DNA of 64,000 nt, taken from NCBI GenBank assembly GCA_013397455.1, contig VYZB01000214.1, positions 1,061,784-1,125,783 of the forward strand, given 5' to 3'. This DNA is from Crotophaga sulcirostris (Eukaryota; Chordata; Aves; Cuculiformes; Crotophagidae). Below, in pieces: positions 26,074 through 40,011 of this stretch. Under the pieces are notes generated by a model, which worked only from the letters and a program-made list of their open reading frames with translations, did no database searches and had not been told where the DNA came from. Every line of letters starts with the position of its first letter. Position 1 is the stretch's first letter. The position numbers and the translations under genes were made by a program.

Positions 26074-29000
26074 CCCTGCTGGTCCCAGGACACAGTGCAA
26101 AAAATTTGGAGTCCTTTTAGAAAAGTCGTCAGCGATGCAGCTCCAGATGCAGGCGATGTTGTTGCAATTTCAGTTTCCATTAGTGATGTTATTGCTGTAG
26201 AACTGTTAGAGCTGACACTGGTCATGCATATGGTTTTTATTACTAAACATATGCATGTGCAGCCTGAAAGGCTTCGTGTGGAAAGTTAGAATTTCATTTC
26301 ACTGTTGGTCGATTGCCATCATCCCATTGTGTGCTGTGGTTACTGATTGCATTTGAACGCTCTTTGTCGTATGTTGAGCTTAGAAGTATAGGAGTGGGTT
26401 TTTTAACTTCCCATCAGGATTAATTTGATGGGTGCTACCGTTGCTGTTTGGGCAAAATGTGCCTCTTACATGAGTCTGGCTCATTTTTCACAACCAGCGG
26501 ACTCTCTGGCATTCGCGCCAGCAGCCGACCTCACTGCTGCCATCGGACATCTGTCCATCTGGGGGAGCAGGGCTGGAAGCTGCGCCAATGCAATCCAGAT
26601 GTGTGCTTGGAGGAGAGGGGCTTTCTCTCCCATTACCTAACTCGCAGGAGCAGGAAGGCTTCCGTATGGTCATACATTGCTGCAGTGCATAGTGTCCTCA
26701 GCTCCTTGAGAGCCTTCCAAGTCGGATAGGATTGCCTGGTGTATCTCCTGGTGCTGATGGCCCTCCCTGATTTTCTTGGTGGGTCTCTAAAAGCTGCTGA
26801 GGAGGGTTCAGTAGTTCTTGGGTGCTGATCTTCTAAAAATAAATAAAAGTTTTAAAAAAATCCCTTGGCTGATGCTCCTCCATCTGAGGGAGGTGACCAA
26901 GCCACTCAGTACCATGTGACAATCATGGTAATCGCAGGCTCAGCTCTGACCCTGGGACTGATATTGCTTGGATGCAAGAACTGAGAAGATGCTGGGAGAT
27001 GAGCAAAACTGTGACTCTGCAGCTGTGGAAATGATGGGTTTCAGCATGGGGTTGGTTGCATTTCTGCTGACAATCTCCATGGTTGTGCCTCTCGGAATGG
27101 CCATGGGATTTTGTGGCCCTGGAACTGTTCAGAGGGATGCAACTTCCACTTTAGTTTGTGTAACCTCTTGTTGCTGCTGGAAGAAAATCAAAACTTCAGG
27201 CTGATGCTTTTGTCTGAATTTGTCAGTGCTTCAGAAGCCAGAATAACTTACTGGTGACTTGGAAAAAATTAGGAAGAGGAGAGGGCTTCCTCCGGCAGCC
27301 TTTTACTGGCAAAGAGTCTGGGGACGTTTTTAGTAACTACAGATTCTAGAAATAATAAGCAACTTACGATGCTTACTCCTGAAATCTGATTTGAATTATG
27401 GCTTTGAAACAGCGTTCGTGCACTGAACTCTTACCTCAGCCTGGGGTGGCAGCATCAAATTGTAGAGATGAGGATCACACTTCTACCCATTGTCTGCCAG
27501 GCTCCTTCTCCCATGCTTCCGCTGTTTTCGACCCATCTGTGTGCGAGGCTGGTCCAGGCTGCTCCTCTTACTCTGATGAATTGTTTTGATCTTGTATGCA
27601 GGTGGAATTTGCACCCAAAGTAACAATATTGGGATTAATCTGAGCCATCAGTCTCCCCCCTTGTCTCGGCACTGTTCACCTGCCACAGGGAAGGTGCTGA
27701 AGCAGGGATGAGTTGGGACTGTTTCTGTGGGCAGCAGCAGCAAAGGAGCACGAGGAGGAGCGTGGTGGTCTTGCTGGACCTGTGTCTTGAATGATGCAGA
27801 AAAGTCATCAGATAGAACCAAATTCAGGTTTTACCTCACCAAAAAATAAGTAAAATTGCAGTTAAAGGATGCAGTCTGTGCAGAACATTTGCCATTATTA
27901 AATCACATATGGGGGAAAGTAGGCACCCACAACTTGTCTTCATTTGGAAGTGAATATGACTCTTTAAGTGTGCTCTTTCTCTTCCCAGCCTCCTTCTCCC
28001 CCCAGTTCAAGCTTGGCTGTGGAGGACAGGTTTTGAGGAGGTGCCGCCTGGCTGGAGATGCTGAGCTGTGCCTGCCTTTCCACACAGCCATCGACCTCCA
28101 CGCAGCCACCATCCTCCACACTTCCCTCTCCCCCAGCATTGTCCCGCTCATTTTCAGTCCTCACCCTGAATCTGGCAGAACACATCCTCAACCCTGGGGC
28201 CTGAGGGGCAGTTGTCAAAAATACTAAGATCTAACACAAAATAGTCAAACAGGAATTTCAAAGTTCCAGTCCATTACAGTTTTCTGCATGTGCTGCAGCG
28301 AAACAAAAGAGCGTTGTTGGTTGGGTTATGTTTTAGTTTGCCCTTTTAGAAGTGAGTGATGTTTCTATAAGAGGGTTTTGACAGACAGGGAGAGGACACA
28401 ATATGTTTTATTACCTTTTGTATTAGGCCTGGAATCTGATTTTCAAACATAAGCACTTAGGCTACACCTGAAAAATGCGCCGGCAGTCTTAAATGGCCAC
28501 TTAGAGTCAGGCTTATGCTTTTATGTAAATATGGTTTGCGAGCCCTCTTTCTCATTAACACAAGGTCACAAATTAAATTTCTTATGTATTTATATAACAT
28601 TGGAACATCAATTGCATCCAACTGCGGACTGCGCGAGTGCGCCTGGCTGGGATTCGTACGGACTCTGTGTGTGAGTGTCAGCACGGTCACAGACAGCTCG
28701 AAGCAGTAGGTACCCATGCAAGAATTTCCCATATTTCTAGGTGTTGAGAGATTTTCAAAGGGAATTTTGTCCAGCTTCTTGATTGGCTTTTGCAAACAAA
28801 ATTTCTTTTAAAGTTTTTCCCCTTTTTAATAGTTTTTTACATTGCACTTAGAACTGTGCTGACAGTCTTCTTCACAAAGAGTTTTACTGAAGATAGGATG
28901 GAAAACTACATGTGGCAGTGATGCTGTTGATCCTTACAGGCATTAAACTTCCTAAAGCTGCTGGGAAATAGGTGAAATAGCCCATTAATTTTATAGCTGG

Positions 29001-29385
29001 GCAAATGCTTAGATTTCTTTTCCGCTCTCAATTTTCCCAAGTAACACTGTGAGTCAATCAGTGCTACTATCCATGGCCTTGTAGCCTGTTAAATAAATGT
29101 ATCTCATGCACGCGTGTGTAAGATCATTCCATACCGCCAACCAGCTCGGCTGTAAGGGGCAGCTGGATTTGGAAACAATACGATTGCACAGGAATTAAAA
29201 GAGGCTACTGCGTTGTCCAAAGCTGCTGTGAACTTTGATGAGTGAGGGTCCACAGGGATGCCTTGTGGCATGTGTGCAGTGGGATGCTTGAGTATCACCT
29301 GTGTGGGATTCCTCCTGCCTGGTCTCCGTTCTCCCCCAGCAGCTCAGGGCTGTCCTTGAGCAACCCTCTTGAGCCTGACCGATAG

Positions 29386-29630
29386 CACAGAATCATGGAA
29401 TGGTTTGGGTTGAACAGTACCTTGAAGTCCATCCAGTTCCAACCCCTGCCGTGGGCAGGGACACCTCCCATGGGATCAGGGGGCTCAAAGCCCCATCCAA
29501 CCTGGCCCTGAACACCTCCAGGGATGGGGCAGACACCACTTCTCCAGTACGTGCAACCTGTGCCAGGGCCTCCCCACCCTCACAGCAAAACATTTCTTCC
29601 TAAGATCTCATCTCCCTCTCCCCTCTTTCG
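29386..29630 (-). mobile_element. CR1 LINE fragment, 3' end
   Basis: Runs from cacagaatcatggaatgg to the complement of gaaagaggggagag. A small substitution block (cagtacgtgcaacctgtg) replaces the usual ctgggaaacctaggcc. Confidence 0.93.
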
Positions 29631-30585
29631 TCTCCCCAGACATCTCTGTCAGCAAAAACTTTGAGTTGAATGATGAGAAACCTGAGTGTCTCTTCTCCTC
29701 CTCCTCTTGGATGATATCAGTGGAGCATAACTGGGGAGGGTCCATCCTGGGTGAACTCTGTGGGAGAGAAATGTCAACACATTGTCTCTGGATCAGGAAG
29801 GATTTCATTATTCACTATCCATGCTGAAGTTCTTTCAGCAGCTTTAAGCTGACTGTGAAAGTCTTTTAGCAGCATCGCCAGGCAGACTCTGACATGTGCG
29901 TTCTCCATGAAGCAGAGAAGGGGAGTGAGGCAGAACTACCAGTTTTTGGTTCTCCTCGAGGAGGTGCCCGTTGTGGTCACATATTGGGTGTTTTACTGTT
30001 GAAATTTGAAGAGAACTCATTTGGCACTTGCAGTATTTTTTCCAAAGTCTGATTTTAATCAGCCAAGTAACTGAAACCAACTCCTCCCAAGAATCCATCA
30101 TAAACCCTAGGTTCTTACTCAATATGTTTGCTTTCTGAGCTAGCTTCTTGGCCAGTTTTCCAAAGGAAGATTGCCTTTTTTTTCCCATGGGAGCGATTCC
30201 CCTGGCAGAAGTGAACGCCCAAGTGAAATGAGGCTTATGCGCCAGAATCTGTCACCAGCCTGCACTTCATGCATGGAGTGGTTTAAGAATGAAGGAAACC
30301 AGCAGATACCTCACAGTCTGACCACCACATGAGAATTCCCCAGCCTTGGGTTACCCAAGACTGCACACTGGACTGCATGATGACACAAGGCTGTAGTGGG
30401 AAGAACTGCGTGAGCATTAAGTGATGGGGCAGATCCAGTGACTGCTCATCATCACAGCCTTTCTCCTGCTGCAGAATGAGAACCTGATCTCCTGTGCTCC
30501 CTTGGTGAGATACATGCAGGCTGGCAAAGGAGTGTGTGTCAAATCAATGAGCCTCACACCACATTCCTGGGCTTCAACAGATCTA

Positions 30586-31042
30586 ATCATAGAATCATGG
30601 AATTGTTTGGGTTGGAAGGAACCTTAAAGCCCATCCAGTTTCATCCCCCTGCCATGGACAGGGACACCTCCCACTGGATCAGGGGGCTCCAAGCCCCATC
30701 CAACCTGGCCTGGAACACCTCCAGGGATGGGGCAGCCACCACTGCTCTGGGAAACCTAGGCCAGGGCCTCCCCACACTCACAGCAAAACATTTCTTCCTG
30801 ATATCTCATCTCAATCTCCCCTCTTTCAGATGAAAACTATTCCCCCTGATCCTGTCCCTGCACTCCCTGATCAAGAGCCCCTCCCCAGCTTTCCTGGAGC
30901 CCCTTTCAGTACTTGGAGGCTGCTCTAAGGTCTCCCTGGAGCCTTCTCCAGGCTGAACAATCACAACTCTCTTAGTCTGTCCTCATACGGGAGGTGCTCC
31001 AGACATCAGATCATCTCCGTGCCCTCCTCTGGGCTCACTTCC
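30586..31042 (-). mobile_element. CR1 LINE fragment upstream of COX10 exon 6
   Basis: Runs from aatcatagaatcatggaa to ctctgggctcacttcc. It is close in sequence to the plus-strand copy at 35687 on the other side of exon 6. A short deletion removes 'tctt' from the usual ccttctcttctccagg. Confidence 0.94.
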
Positions 31043-32111
31043 AATATTGTGGAGGGCTTTGCACTCCCAACCTTCCCTTCCCATATGAAAGTCTGGTGTC
31101 TTCTGCTCCATAAACAGCTCATATGTGGTGTTCGTTTGGATTGGAGATGTGGAGATGAGTCTTCACTCTTGATTAGTGAGAAAAGTGCTCATTGCATTAA
31201 GTCAAACTGCATCCTTATTTACATGTGTGAGCCTTGCAGGAGCAAACATGCGTCACCCAGCTCTGTACAGTCACGCTGGTCTTCTTTCACCTCGAGATGT
31301 GTATGGTGTAAATCAGAATGTATTTTATTCAGGAATCAGTCAAGATGGATTTGTTTAACCAAAGCCAGTCAGACTTTCATCAAATGGGGGCAATGTGTCT
31401 GAAGTGCGGCGTTTGTAGCCTGCATTGAGGCAATTTACGGCACAGATTGTGTTTTGCTGCCTTTTTGCAAAGAAGAAACCCGAGGGCACAGCTCCATATG
31501 GCTCTTTTCCCAGGATGGCTCCCAAAACTAGCCTCACATTTCATACATCTCAGTGTCAGTGGATGGCAACGAGGTGCCCTGCCCCTGTTGCTGTTGTAAC
31601 ACCAAGGCTGGTGATGCTGGCGCGTGAGTGTGCTCTGTGCATGCTCTGTAACCCAAAATCTGTTGAGGGTTTTGAAAAGCTGGATGAAATGCCTGAGTCA
31701 ATTTAATTTAAATTGAAGGCAGATCTTTGGTGTGAGATTTGCTCATTTTTATTTCTTCCACTTGTTTCAGATCTCCATACCCTATTGGTCCAACCAAAGC
31801 CTTAAAAATCAATCTTTGAATGGTAGGATATTTTACTGATAAAACTCTCATATAAGTCATGCCCACCAGCAAATTTTTCTTATGAGGGTTGGAGCTGTGC
31901 TTGAAACACGTACTTTGGGGTTAAGGCTTTGGCGAGACCTCAGAGTGGTTGTAGAATACCAAGGCACCGTAGTTCTCAGTTAGAACATGTGTAAAGCTGT
32001 GCTTCACGCAGAGGCTTTTGTTGCAAGCTCACATGTTCTGCACTTACATGGATGACTACAAGTGTGTATTCAGCCACACGGATTTTTAAATGCAACTCAG
32101 TGAATGGCATT

Positions 32112-32177
32112 TTCATAGAATCATGGAGGCACTGAGGTTGGAAAAGACTTCTAAGATCATTGAATCCAACTGTCAAG
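32112..32177 (-). mobile_element. CR1 LINE 3' terminal scrap
   Basis: About 65 bases: ttcatagaatcatggaggca through ggaaaagacttctaagatca and gaatccaactgtca. This is the old CR1 type also seen at 32408 in the opposite orientation. Confidence 0.75.
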
Positions 32178-32407
32178 TTTCCTCCATTCCAGAGGTCTCC
32201 CACACCACGTTGTTTCATAGTGGCATCTTGTTCTCCCTCCTCGCTACGCCAAGCGCCCTCAAACAAGCACGTGTGAAGAGATCTCCACCAGCAGAGCACA
32301 TGTCCATCCGGTGCAAGGGGTCACTCATAAAGCTTCCTGAAGGCTGCATCATGGTGCTGCCTGTGGAGTGCAGGAGGAGGGGGCATCTGGACCTCAGAGG
32401 AGGCTCT

Positions 32408-32741
32408 CTGCAGCTCCCTGAAAGGAGGTTGTGGTGAGGTGGGTGCTGGTCTCTTCTCCCAAGTAACACGGGGTAGGATGAGAGGAAATGGTCTCAAGTT
32501 GTGTCAGGGGAGGTTTAGATTGGATAACTGGAAAAAATTCTTTACTGTAAGAGTGGTGAAGCACTGGAAGAGGCTGCCCAGGGCAGTGGTTGAGTCTCCA
32601 TCCCTGGAAGGGTTCAAAAACCATGTAGACATGGCACTTCAGGACATGATTTAGCAAGCATGGTGGGGCTGAACTGACAGTTGGACTGGATGATCTTGGA
32701 GGTCTTTTCCAGTCTTAATGATTCCTTGATTCTATGATTCT
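32408..32741 (+). mobile_element. CR1 LINE fragment, older subfamily
   Basis: Runs from ggctctctgcagctccctga through ggaggtttagattggataac and ggctgcccagggcagtggtt to gattccttgattctatgatt. The translated remnant LFSQVTRGRMRGNGLKLCQG followed by GRFRLDNWKKFFTVRVVKHW is the CR1 ORF2 C-terminus. It is clearly not the abundant subfamily. Confidence 0.92.
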
Positions 32742-33578
32742 AAATGTGGGTTTGGTCGCCAAATGAGAAAAAAAATCCTTGTTCGTCCTATTTGGATGTT
32801 TGTTGTGGAACATGTTAGCAGACGTTTATCCAGCTTTAACCACTTTCTTTCAGATCTTAACAGGAGTTTCCAGTCTGTCCTTCATAGCTGATGGGCAGTA
32901 GAGATCAGCAGAAATAATTTTGCATCTTTGGTGTTTGCTGATTTTGGCCAAACCCAAAAAAGCTTAGTTTATTCCAGTCATATTTAGGAGATAATAATTT
33001 TTTGTTTTGATTCGAATTATTTTCGTGTACAACCCCTGCTTGGCACAGTGCATCAGCTAAGAGGAATGAAGAAAATTCAGCCTTTTTTCTTCAGTAAAGC
33101 CCAAAACTACTTTATTCCTCTTGACATAATTTCAAAACGATTGAATGTACTCTTTTGCTCATAAGTGCTTCCGAATTTTGTGCCTAACCCTGTTGCATTT
33201 CAGTCAAAGGATCCCTTGGATAATTGCAATCAATTCAAAATCTGACAAGCTGCAGCCGTTCTCATTTACTCTGAACCCTGAGGTCTTTGTCCAGAGCTCA
33301 AAATTTACTGAGGTTAAAATGAAAGAAAGGTCTGCTGGCAGCACCAGTTCTCCAAAAGGGTGATTTACCCTTTATTTGGTTGCACACCTGTAGCAAGATT
33401 GTCTTAACTTTTTAGAACAGCTTTTCTTCAGATGGAGGTTCAAATGGGAACATTTGGGCTGGGTGAAGGAAAAAATAACAGAAATCCCATTTAAATTATT
33501 GGAAGGAGATGAAAGGAGCGGGCGGGGTCATTCTTTGAATGGGCTGTGGCTCAGCCTTGCCTCCTGCTCTCCCCGCAG

Positions 33579-33811
33579 CCCCCTTCTCGCTGTCTGCTTT
33601 GCTGCCTCCTGCGGAGTCCCCGGGATCGCCCTGCTGACGCTGGGAGTGAACCCTCTCACCGGCGCCCTGGGAGCCTTCAACATCTTCCTGTACACGTGTT
33701 GTTACACGCCCCTGAAGAGGATGAGCATCGCCAACACATGGGTGGGAGCCGTTGTCGGGGCCATCCCCCCTGTCATGGGCTGGACCGCGGCCACGGGCAG
33801 TCTCGACGCTG
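33579..33811 (+). CDS. COX10: COX10 coding exon 6, membrane core of heme O synthase
   Basis: The 233-base exon completes serine 232 and runs to the first base of glycine 310 in human numbering, with no insertions or deletions. It encodes three hydrophobic stretches: [20 protein letters not shown], then [15 protein letters not shown], then [18 protein letters not shown]. The YTPLKR loop and the GAIPPVMGW signature are hallmarks of CtaB/COX10 enzymes. The acceptor is ctctccccgcag| and the donor GCTG|gtgagt, leaving phase 1. The exon is GC-rich compared with the flanking introns. Substitutions against human lie in the membrane segment (for example Cys at position 238 where human has Ser) and look neutral. 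The enzyme sits in the mitochondrial inner membrane and farnesylates heme B to heme O. The exon is bracketed by CR1 copies in opposite orientation. Confidence 0.97.
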
Positions 33812-35686
33812 GTGAGTACGGTACCTGCGCGGCTGGGTGAGCAGCTGCCTTTGGGAGAGCCAAAAACACCTCCACAAAAGGCAGTAAAACTTGTTTTTTA
33901 TATCTGTTGACCCAATACTGCTTCAAAAGCAGATGCATTTGTGATGTCAGCGACTGTTACAGTGCGGTACGATAAGGACTGAAGAAGTAGACATGATTGT
34001 GTTATTCCCTTTAGGGGGGCATTTCAGGAGCAAACGTGAGCTGATAAAAGACCACATCCTGTTGAATATGTGTTTAAACCATCTTAAAAAGCAGTCTAGA
34101 AGGAAAATAGTGTCTTTGGGGTTCCCATGGAAGAGAATGTTACGTAATTTCAGGATTAAAACCATACCCAGTAAGATCCAGCCTACAAGTCAGGAGGTTT
34201 CCACTGGAGAATCCCCAGACGTGGTTATTGCTGTCTTTCCACAAACCAGAAAATATCCTTGGAAGAGAAAATTACTGATGTATTTCTTAATTGCCTGCTT
34301 CTAAACTTGTAAGCTATAAATGTTCCTTCCCCTCCTCCTTGAAAAGCAAATGAAGGTTTCTATTTTAGTGACTGTGAACCATTTTTACACCCCTCATAAA
34401 ACACTGATCTCCTCAGCAGCTCTGACACAGTTAGGGCTTGGTTTTCCTGCCAGCCAGAAACTTCAGAACCCAAGTGGCTCCACACCACTGTTTTCTGAAG
34501 AAACCCATGAAGTTCAATGAACAGGTCCATTAAGAATTGTTTTAGCACACACTCATCCAACAGTGCGGCGTGTTTAAGGCCTGAATAAGACTTTCCACAA
34601 CAAGGCTTTGAACCAGAAGTTATCAGCATCCATGCAGAGTCCATAGCTCTGTTCCTTATTTGTGCTGTGCACTCCCTGGGACAGTCAGTCAGAATTGGCT
34701 TTGTGAGCACACATTCTGATCTAATCCAGAGCTGGGAAGAAGCCTTTATGGGAGTTTTTAATCATGTGTGCTACTTCTGTAGAAACATCTTGAAGGGTTT
34801 GGTTTTTTTTCATTTAGACCCCTAAATGATATGTGTGCTTATGTACAATGTCTCATGTTAAGGAGTGTGTACAGGACTTCATTAAAAGCTCTGTATTTCT
34901 AAAGAGAAGAGAATTAATTCAATCCACAAAATGTGTATTTTTAAGAACTTTATCATCCTGGCTGCGGATGCTCAGACCTTGGATCTTACTTTGGTTAGGG
35001 ATTTCTGTGCTGGTTTTGGCACCTCATTGCAGAGTTGACACTATAAGATGGCTCTCGTGTGCCCATGCTTCACCTGCAATGTCCAACCTGGAGAAGCTGG
35101 GGTGAAGAGCTCCCTCTCACCGAGAGCCCTTGCTGCAGAGGTTTTCAGTTCAAATCTTGAGTGCCACACCACTGCGCTTAAACCCCAGCACAGTAAAGTG
35201 AACTGCCACTAATTTTCATTGTCTGTTATTTATCGAGTTACAACTTGCACGTTGGGACCCGTTTCACGCAGTCCCCAGCTGGCTCTGTGAGACAGCAGGG
35301 CGGGCAGCAGAGAGGGTCCCAAGTAAGCTCTTCCCATTGAATTTCCAACTGAGATGTGGTTACAAGTCCTTTTCCTGTGGAGGGGATAGTCCTGGCAGCG
35401 ATGCCATTGGTGGAAGATGAGAACTTTAAACCAGCAGGCAGACTTTGCTAGAAAACAGTGATCTCCACTGATGTGGAACCTGGTGTTGTACTGTTTGTGC
35501 TGGGTAGCTAAAGTGCTGTACAGTCACCGCCCCGTCTGTGTCAGGGAGGGCAGGCAGCTGAACTGATTCTGCAAAGGAGAAGAGAATTCACTGGGAGCAT
35601 CAACTCCATGCAGAGGTCAAGCAGAGTTGGAGGTGATTCCTAGCATCTGATTCCGAAGGTAATAATGAAGTGTCTCAGAAAGTGTT

Positions 35687-36345
35687 GGGATGCCATCCAG
35701 AGGAACCTAGACAGGCTCGAGAGGTGGGATCTCTGCAAACATCATGGAGTTCAACAAACCGAAGTGCAAGGTCCTACACCTGGATTGGGGCAATCCTAAG
35801 CACAAATCTAGGCTGAGTGGAGAATGGACTGAGAGCAGCCCTGAGGAGGAGGACTTGGGGTGCTGAGGGTGGAAAAGCTCAACATGAGCCAGCAATGTGT
35901 ACTCGCAACCCAGAAAGCCAACAATGTCCTGGGCTGCATCCAAAGTGGTGGGACCAGAAGGGTGAGGGAGGGGATTCTGCCCCTCTGCTCTGCTCTGGTG
36001 AGACCTCACCTGGAGCCCTGTGTCCAGTTGTGGAGTCCTCAGCACAGGAAGGACCTGGAGCTGTTGGACTGAGTCCAGAGGAGGCCACGGGGATAATCCA
36101 AAGGCTGGAGCACCTCCTGTATGAGGACAGGCTGAGAGAGTTGGGGTTGTTCAGCCTGGAGAAGAGAAGGCTCTGGGGAGACCTTAGAGCAGCCTCCAGT
36201 GCTGAAAGGGGCTCCAGGAAAGCTGGAGAGGGGCTCTTGATCAGGGACTGCAGGGACAGGACGAGAGGAGCCCCATGGCAGGGGGCTGGCACTGGCTGGG
36301 CTTTAAGGTCCCTTCCACCCCAGACCATTCTATGATTCTATGATT
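35687..36345 (+). mobile_element. CR1 LINE fragment with internal deletion, downstream of COX10 exon 6
   Basis: Starts at gttgggatgccatccagagg in the RT-C-terminal region. Near 36265 the sequence jumps from ggacaggacgagagga to gccccatggcagggggct, skipping about 270 bases present in sister copies. It ends accattctatgattctatga. The RT frame carries several stops. Confidence 0.94.
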
Positions 36346-39300
36346 GGAGCAACCTTGTTTTAATTTGTCCTCATTTTGTTTATAAATTTCTTATTTTCAG
36401 AATTAACTGCTTGACAGTTTCTTTCCCAAAAAACAAATATCATTTATTTGCAGACAAAAATCTGGGCTCAATGCATTCGCAATGATGCACTCACTGGTAT
36501 TTCTCACACTACACATCTTTTGCAGATCTTACTGTGATTCCATGCTGCCATTTCTGCCCCAATAGGTAACTTCAATTAAATGCTCTTGAGCCTGATTGAA
36601 TGTCCTGCCCTCAACCCTGAATTTTGTGCCAGAATAGTTTAGGGAAGACCTCACATTTCAAAAGGGAAAGATAAGATTATCTCTGGGATGATGTGGAATT
36701 CTTTGTTGTGGGTTTGGGGGATTTTGTGGTTTTTTTTTAATGGCAAGTCTTTGAAGCTGGTGAAAGATGGGGAATATACCCGTGTCCTCAGGGAGTGAGT
36801 GCAGGTGAGTTGGTCAGAGGTGGGTGATAGATGTGATCTATCACAGGGTATCACTGCCCAGATCTGGGTATTTATGCAGAACTGAACTGCCAGCCTGTGA
36901 TTCGCAGCAACACGTTTGCTTCCTTGAAAGCAGATTTCACTGCTCCTTCGTGGTCCAATTTATTTCCGAAGAGATTTGGTTTTCTAGTAAATCTCGATAC
37001 CCTCAAAAGATTTCTCCTGATTTTACAAAGGAAGGACTAGTGGGAAAATAAGGAAATTCACTTAAAGCCTTAATGGCATAAAGCTGGACTGTGTCCTGTT
37101 CTGTGCCAGCTCCTCCTGAGTAGGACCCACGTGCAGGATTGCTCCTGAGCCGAGTGGGGGTATCGGTAGGAAGGAGCAGAGCTGTGTATTTTGGTGTGCA
37201 GAGGCATAACATGAACGTGCTGTAAATTCCACTTGGCTTGCTGGTCGTTCTCCCCATTCAATGCTTGTTAGGGATCTTTGTTGTTCATTTAATCTCATTA
37301 TTTCCAGTAAGCAGGAAAACTGCATCGGGGTTGGACATTCCCCAGTGCTATAGGCCGTACTTGCCTGATGCACCCAGCACTTCTCCCGACGACCTCCCAG
37401 TGCACTGAATCTCCATCCCAGCTGGTGAACAGTGTCGGTGTCTCAGAGTGGAGTGATTCATTGCCCCAGCACTGGGATAAACCACCCAGTGAGGTGGAAG
37501 TGACAAGCAGGGCTCCTCAAAGTAAAGTTCTTATCAGCCAAGGGGATTTATTCGGAGTAGGTGGTGGTGGAGGAGCCGATAAGAGCCTGACAGCGCAGCT
37601 GACCTCCCAGCCCTTCGGTGGCCTGGAGCCACAGGTATTACTGCACCAAAGAGTGTTTATCTCAAGAGACCATTTAGTTTATCTCAGATGCTCCACTTCT
37701 GGTCTCGCTTTCCTGAAAGACATCTTGTACTGATTTTCATTCATTTTCTGAAGTTTAAGTAATTCCTGGGGCTATGGAATTTATAGCCTGAGTATCAGTT
37801 GTGATCATGGAGAGGCTCATTTCTAAATTACCTTTACTTTGTAATTCAAATTATGTTGTATGGGAGGCATTAATTATGTCAGCCAACATCTATTTACAAA
37901 TGGGGATTTAAAACCGGGCAGTTCTTATCAGCTGGTGACATTTGGCAGATGGATGGGATCAGTAACAAGAAAAAGAGGAGAGGGAAGGGGAGGGAGCTGC
38001 GCCCAACCTGTCCTGGACTTGGAGGCTCTCACACTGTCCCTGATGGAGCACTTGGCTACCAGGAGAAGTGAGAGCAAAGCAACAGCTTAATCACACACAA
38101 AATGAGTTTGGGGATCTTTGTGTCCCTTCCAGTGAAGCACTTGGAGCTTTCAAAGCCCTTGGTCTGTGAGGCAGCCACTCTGTCCTCAGGGAGCAGAGGG
38201 GGCTCTGGCCTTCAGCTCCCGCTGGTGAACTCTGCTTTTTGGAGTTTCAGAGCCCTGCTGAAAGCCAGCACAATCTGTGGTTGTCCGTAGGAAGTGGATA
38301 CATTTATGTCACTGGCATGTGAGAACTGGAAGCTGGGGGCCCAGGAGTGGGCTTTGGCGGGAGTGAAAATGGTAAAATCCCAGGCTGAGGGACAATGCCA
38401 GTAAAGCAGCTGGTCTGAATTTAGGACAAAAGCCAGTGGGGTATTTTTTTCCCCCATTTCCATCTTCATAAGAGACAAAAGTAATGACAGTTCCACCACT
38501 GGGGCACCTGAGGGACCAACTGCATGAATCTATAGGCAACGTGCCCTTACCCATTTCCCTGCCCCGTGAAGGACTCTTGGGCACAGGGGGGAGATGGGGC
38601 CATGCAGCAGCCCCCACTTCTGGGCTGTGTGACAGCATCCGCAGGAGAAGCAGGACAGGAGGATCTGCAGGAGCTCCATGGGGAGCCTGGAAGATGCAGT
38701 GGATGGGGAGCCCCTGTGTGGCTCTGCAGGGTTCGATCCTCTGCTGAGTCTGGTTCTTTTGCAAACCTAAACCTATTTGCACGTAACAAATGGTCTCTGC
38801 AAGCATTGTCTTTTCATCTTACCCGACAGGCTCGCTTTTTTATGGTATCTGTTGCTAGGTTTAGCAAAGACGAGTGATGTACAGCATTGTTGTTTTTCTC
38901 AGTCTTACCTGTATAACAGAAGGTGTTTCCCAGTGTGGCTTTCAAGTGCAATAACTGGTTGTGTGTCACACAGAAGTGTGCATGCCTGTGCATAGCCATA
39001 TGCACCCAGTTTTTCTCCACATGGCAAATGTACCTGAGGACATCTGGTTTCCTCCCGTGAAAGGCAGTGGCCAGGAACGCTCCCTCGAGGCGAAAAACCC
39101 CACTGCCAACTTCATTTCCATTCGTGGTGGACACTGAGGATCATCCTTTTGTCTTGCAGACAAGCCCTATACACGGCCAACATCCCCTTCCCTTTATGTG
39201 CTGCAGCAGAGAAGTCTATCGCGGCCCCCAGACACTCTGTTCCACGAGTCTTTTGTGCCGTCCCTCAAAAGAAGCAGCTATTGAAACCCATGACCATGAA

Positions 39301-40011
39301 GCTTTTGAGTTTTCCAGTGTTTTCCTCCTCACCCTGCGTTTACACAACCGTGTAACCTTGACAGCACAATCAGGGCCGTGCGTGGGGCTGTGCTGCCCGC
39401 AGTGACAGCCGGGACCATTGTTTGCAGCCCGGAGACCTTGTGTAGAGCTTTCGAAGCAATATTTTCCCTTTTTTTTCCCCTCTCAAGGCTGCTCAGCCAC
39501 TCACGTGGCATCTGACACAAGCGGTAGCATCTGCTTTTGTTTTCCAGTGGAAGCAGAAGTACCGGGTGTTATCTTGCTGTGATGTTCACATAGGAAATAC
39601 CATAGTGGTAAAATGGGGATAAGAGCATCAGTTTTGTTAAGGTTCGTGACTTCCCAAATGCCTTTGTGTCTGAGAAGGCTTCATAATCTCAGATTTGAAT
39701 TTTGTGGTATTAATCCCTTTTCCACTCCCAAAGACAACAGGAAAAACTAAATAGGAGGTAACATTTCTTCTCAGGAGCGATTGTATCAGCACAACTTGAA
39801 CACCTGGAGCCAGAGGTCTGTTTATTTACCCTAATAGTCATCTTACATCACCAAAACGAACTGAAGGAAAGGTAGTAGTCATTGCACCTTCCAACTCTCC
39901 TTCACAGAGAGAAAACACCACCAACAGATTAATAAAATAGCCTTTACATCTCAGGACAGTACAGCTGTGTTATGGAGGTGACTCTCCAAACCACTTTCAA
40001 TATTGTACCAA

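Noticed and set aside
35817..36335. 172-codon open frame
   Set aside because: Lies wholly inside a CR1 copy in a frame other than ORF2; an artefact of GC-rich repeat sequence.
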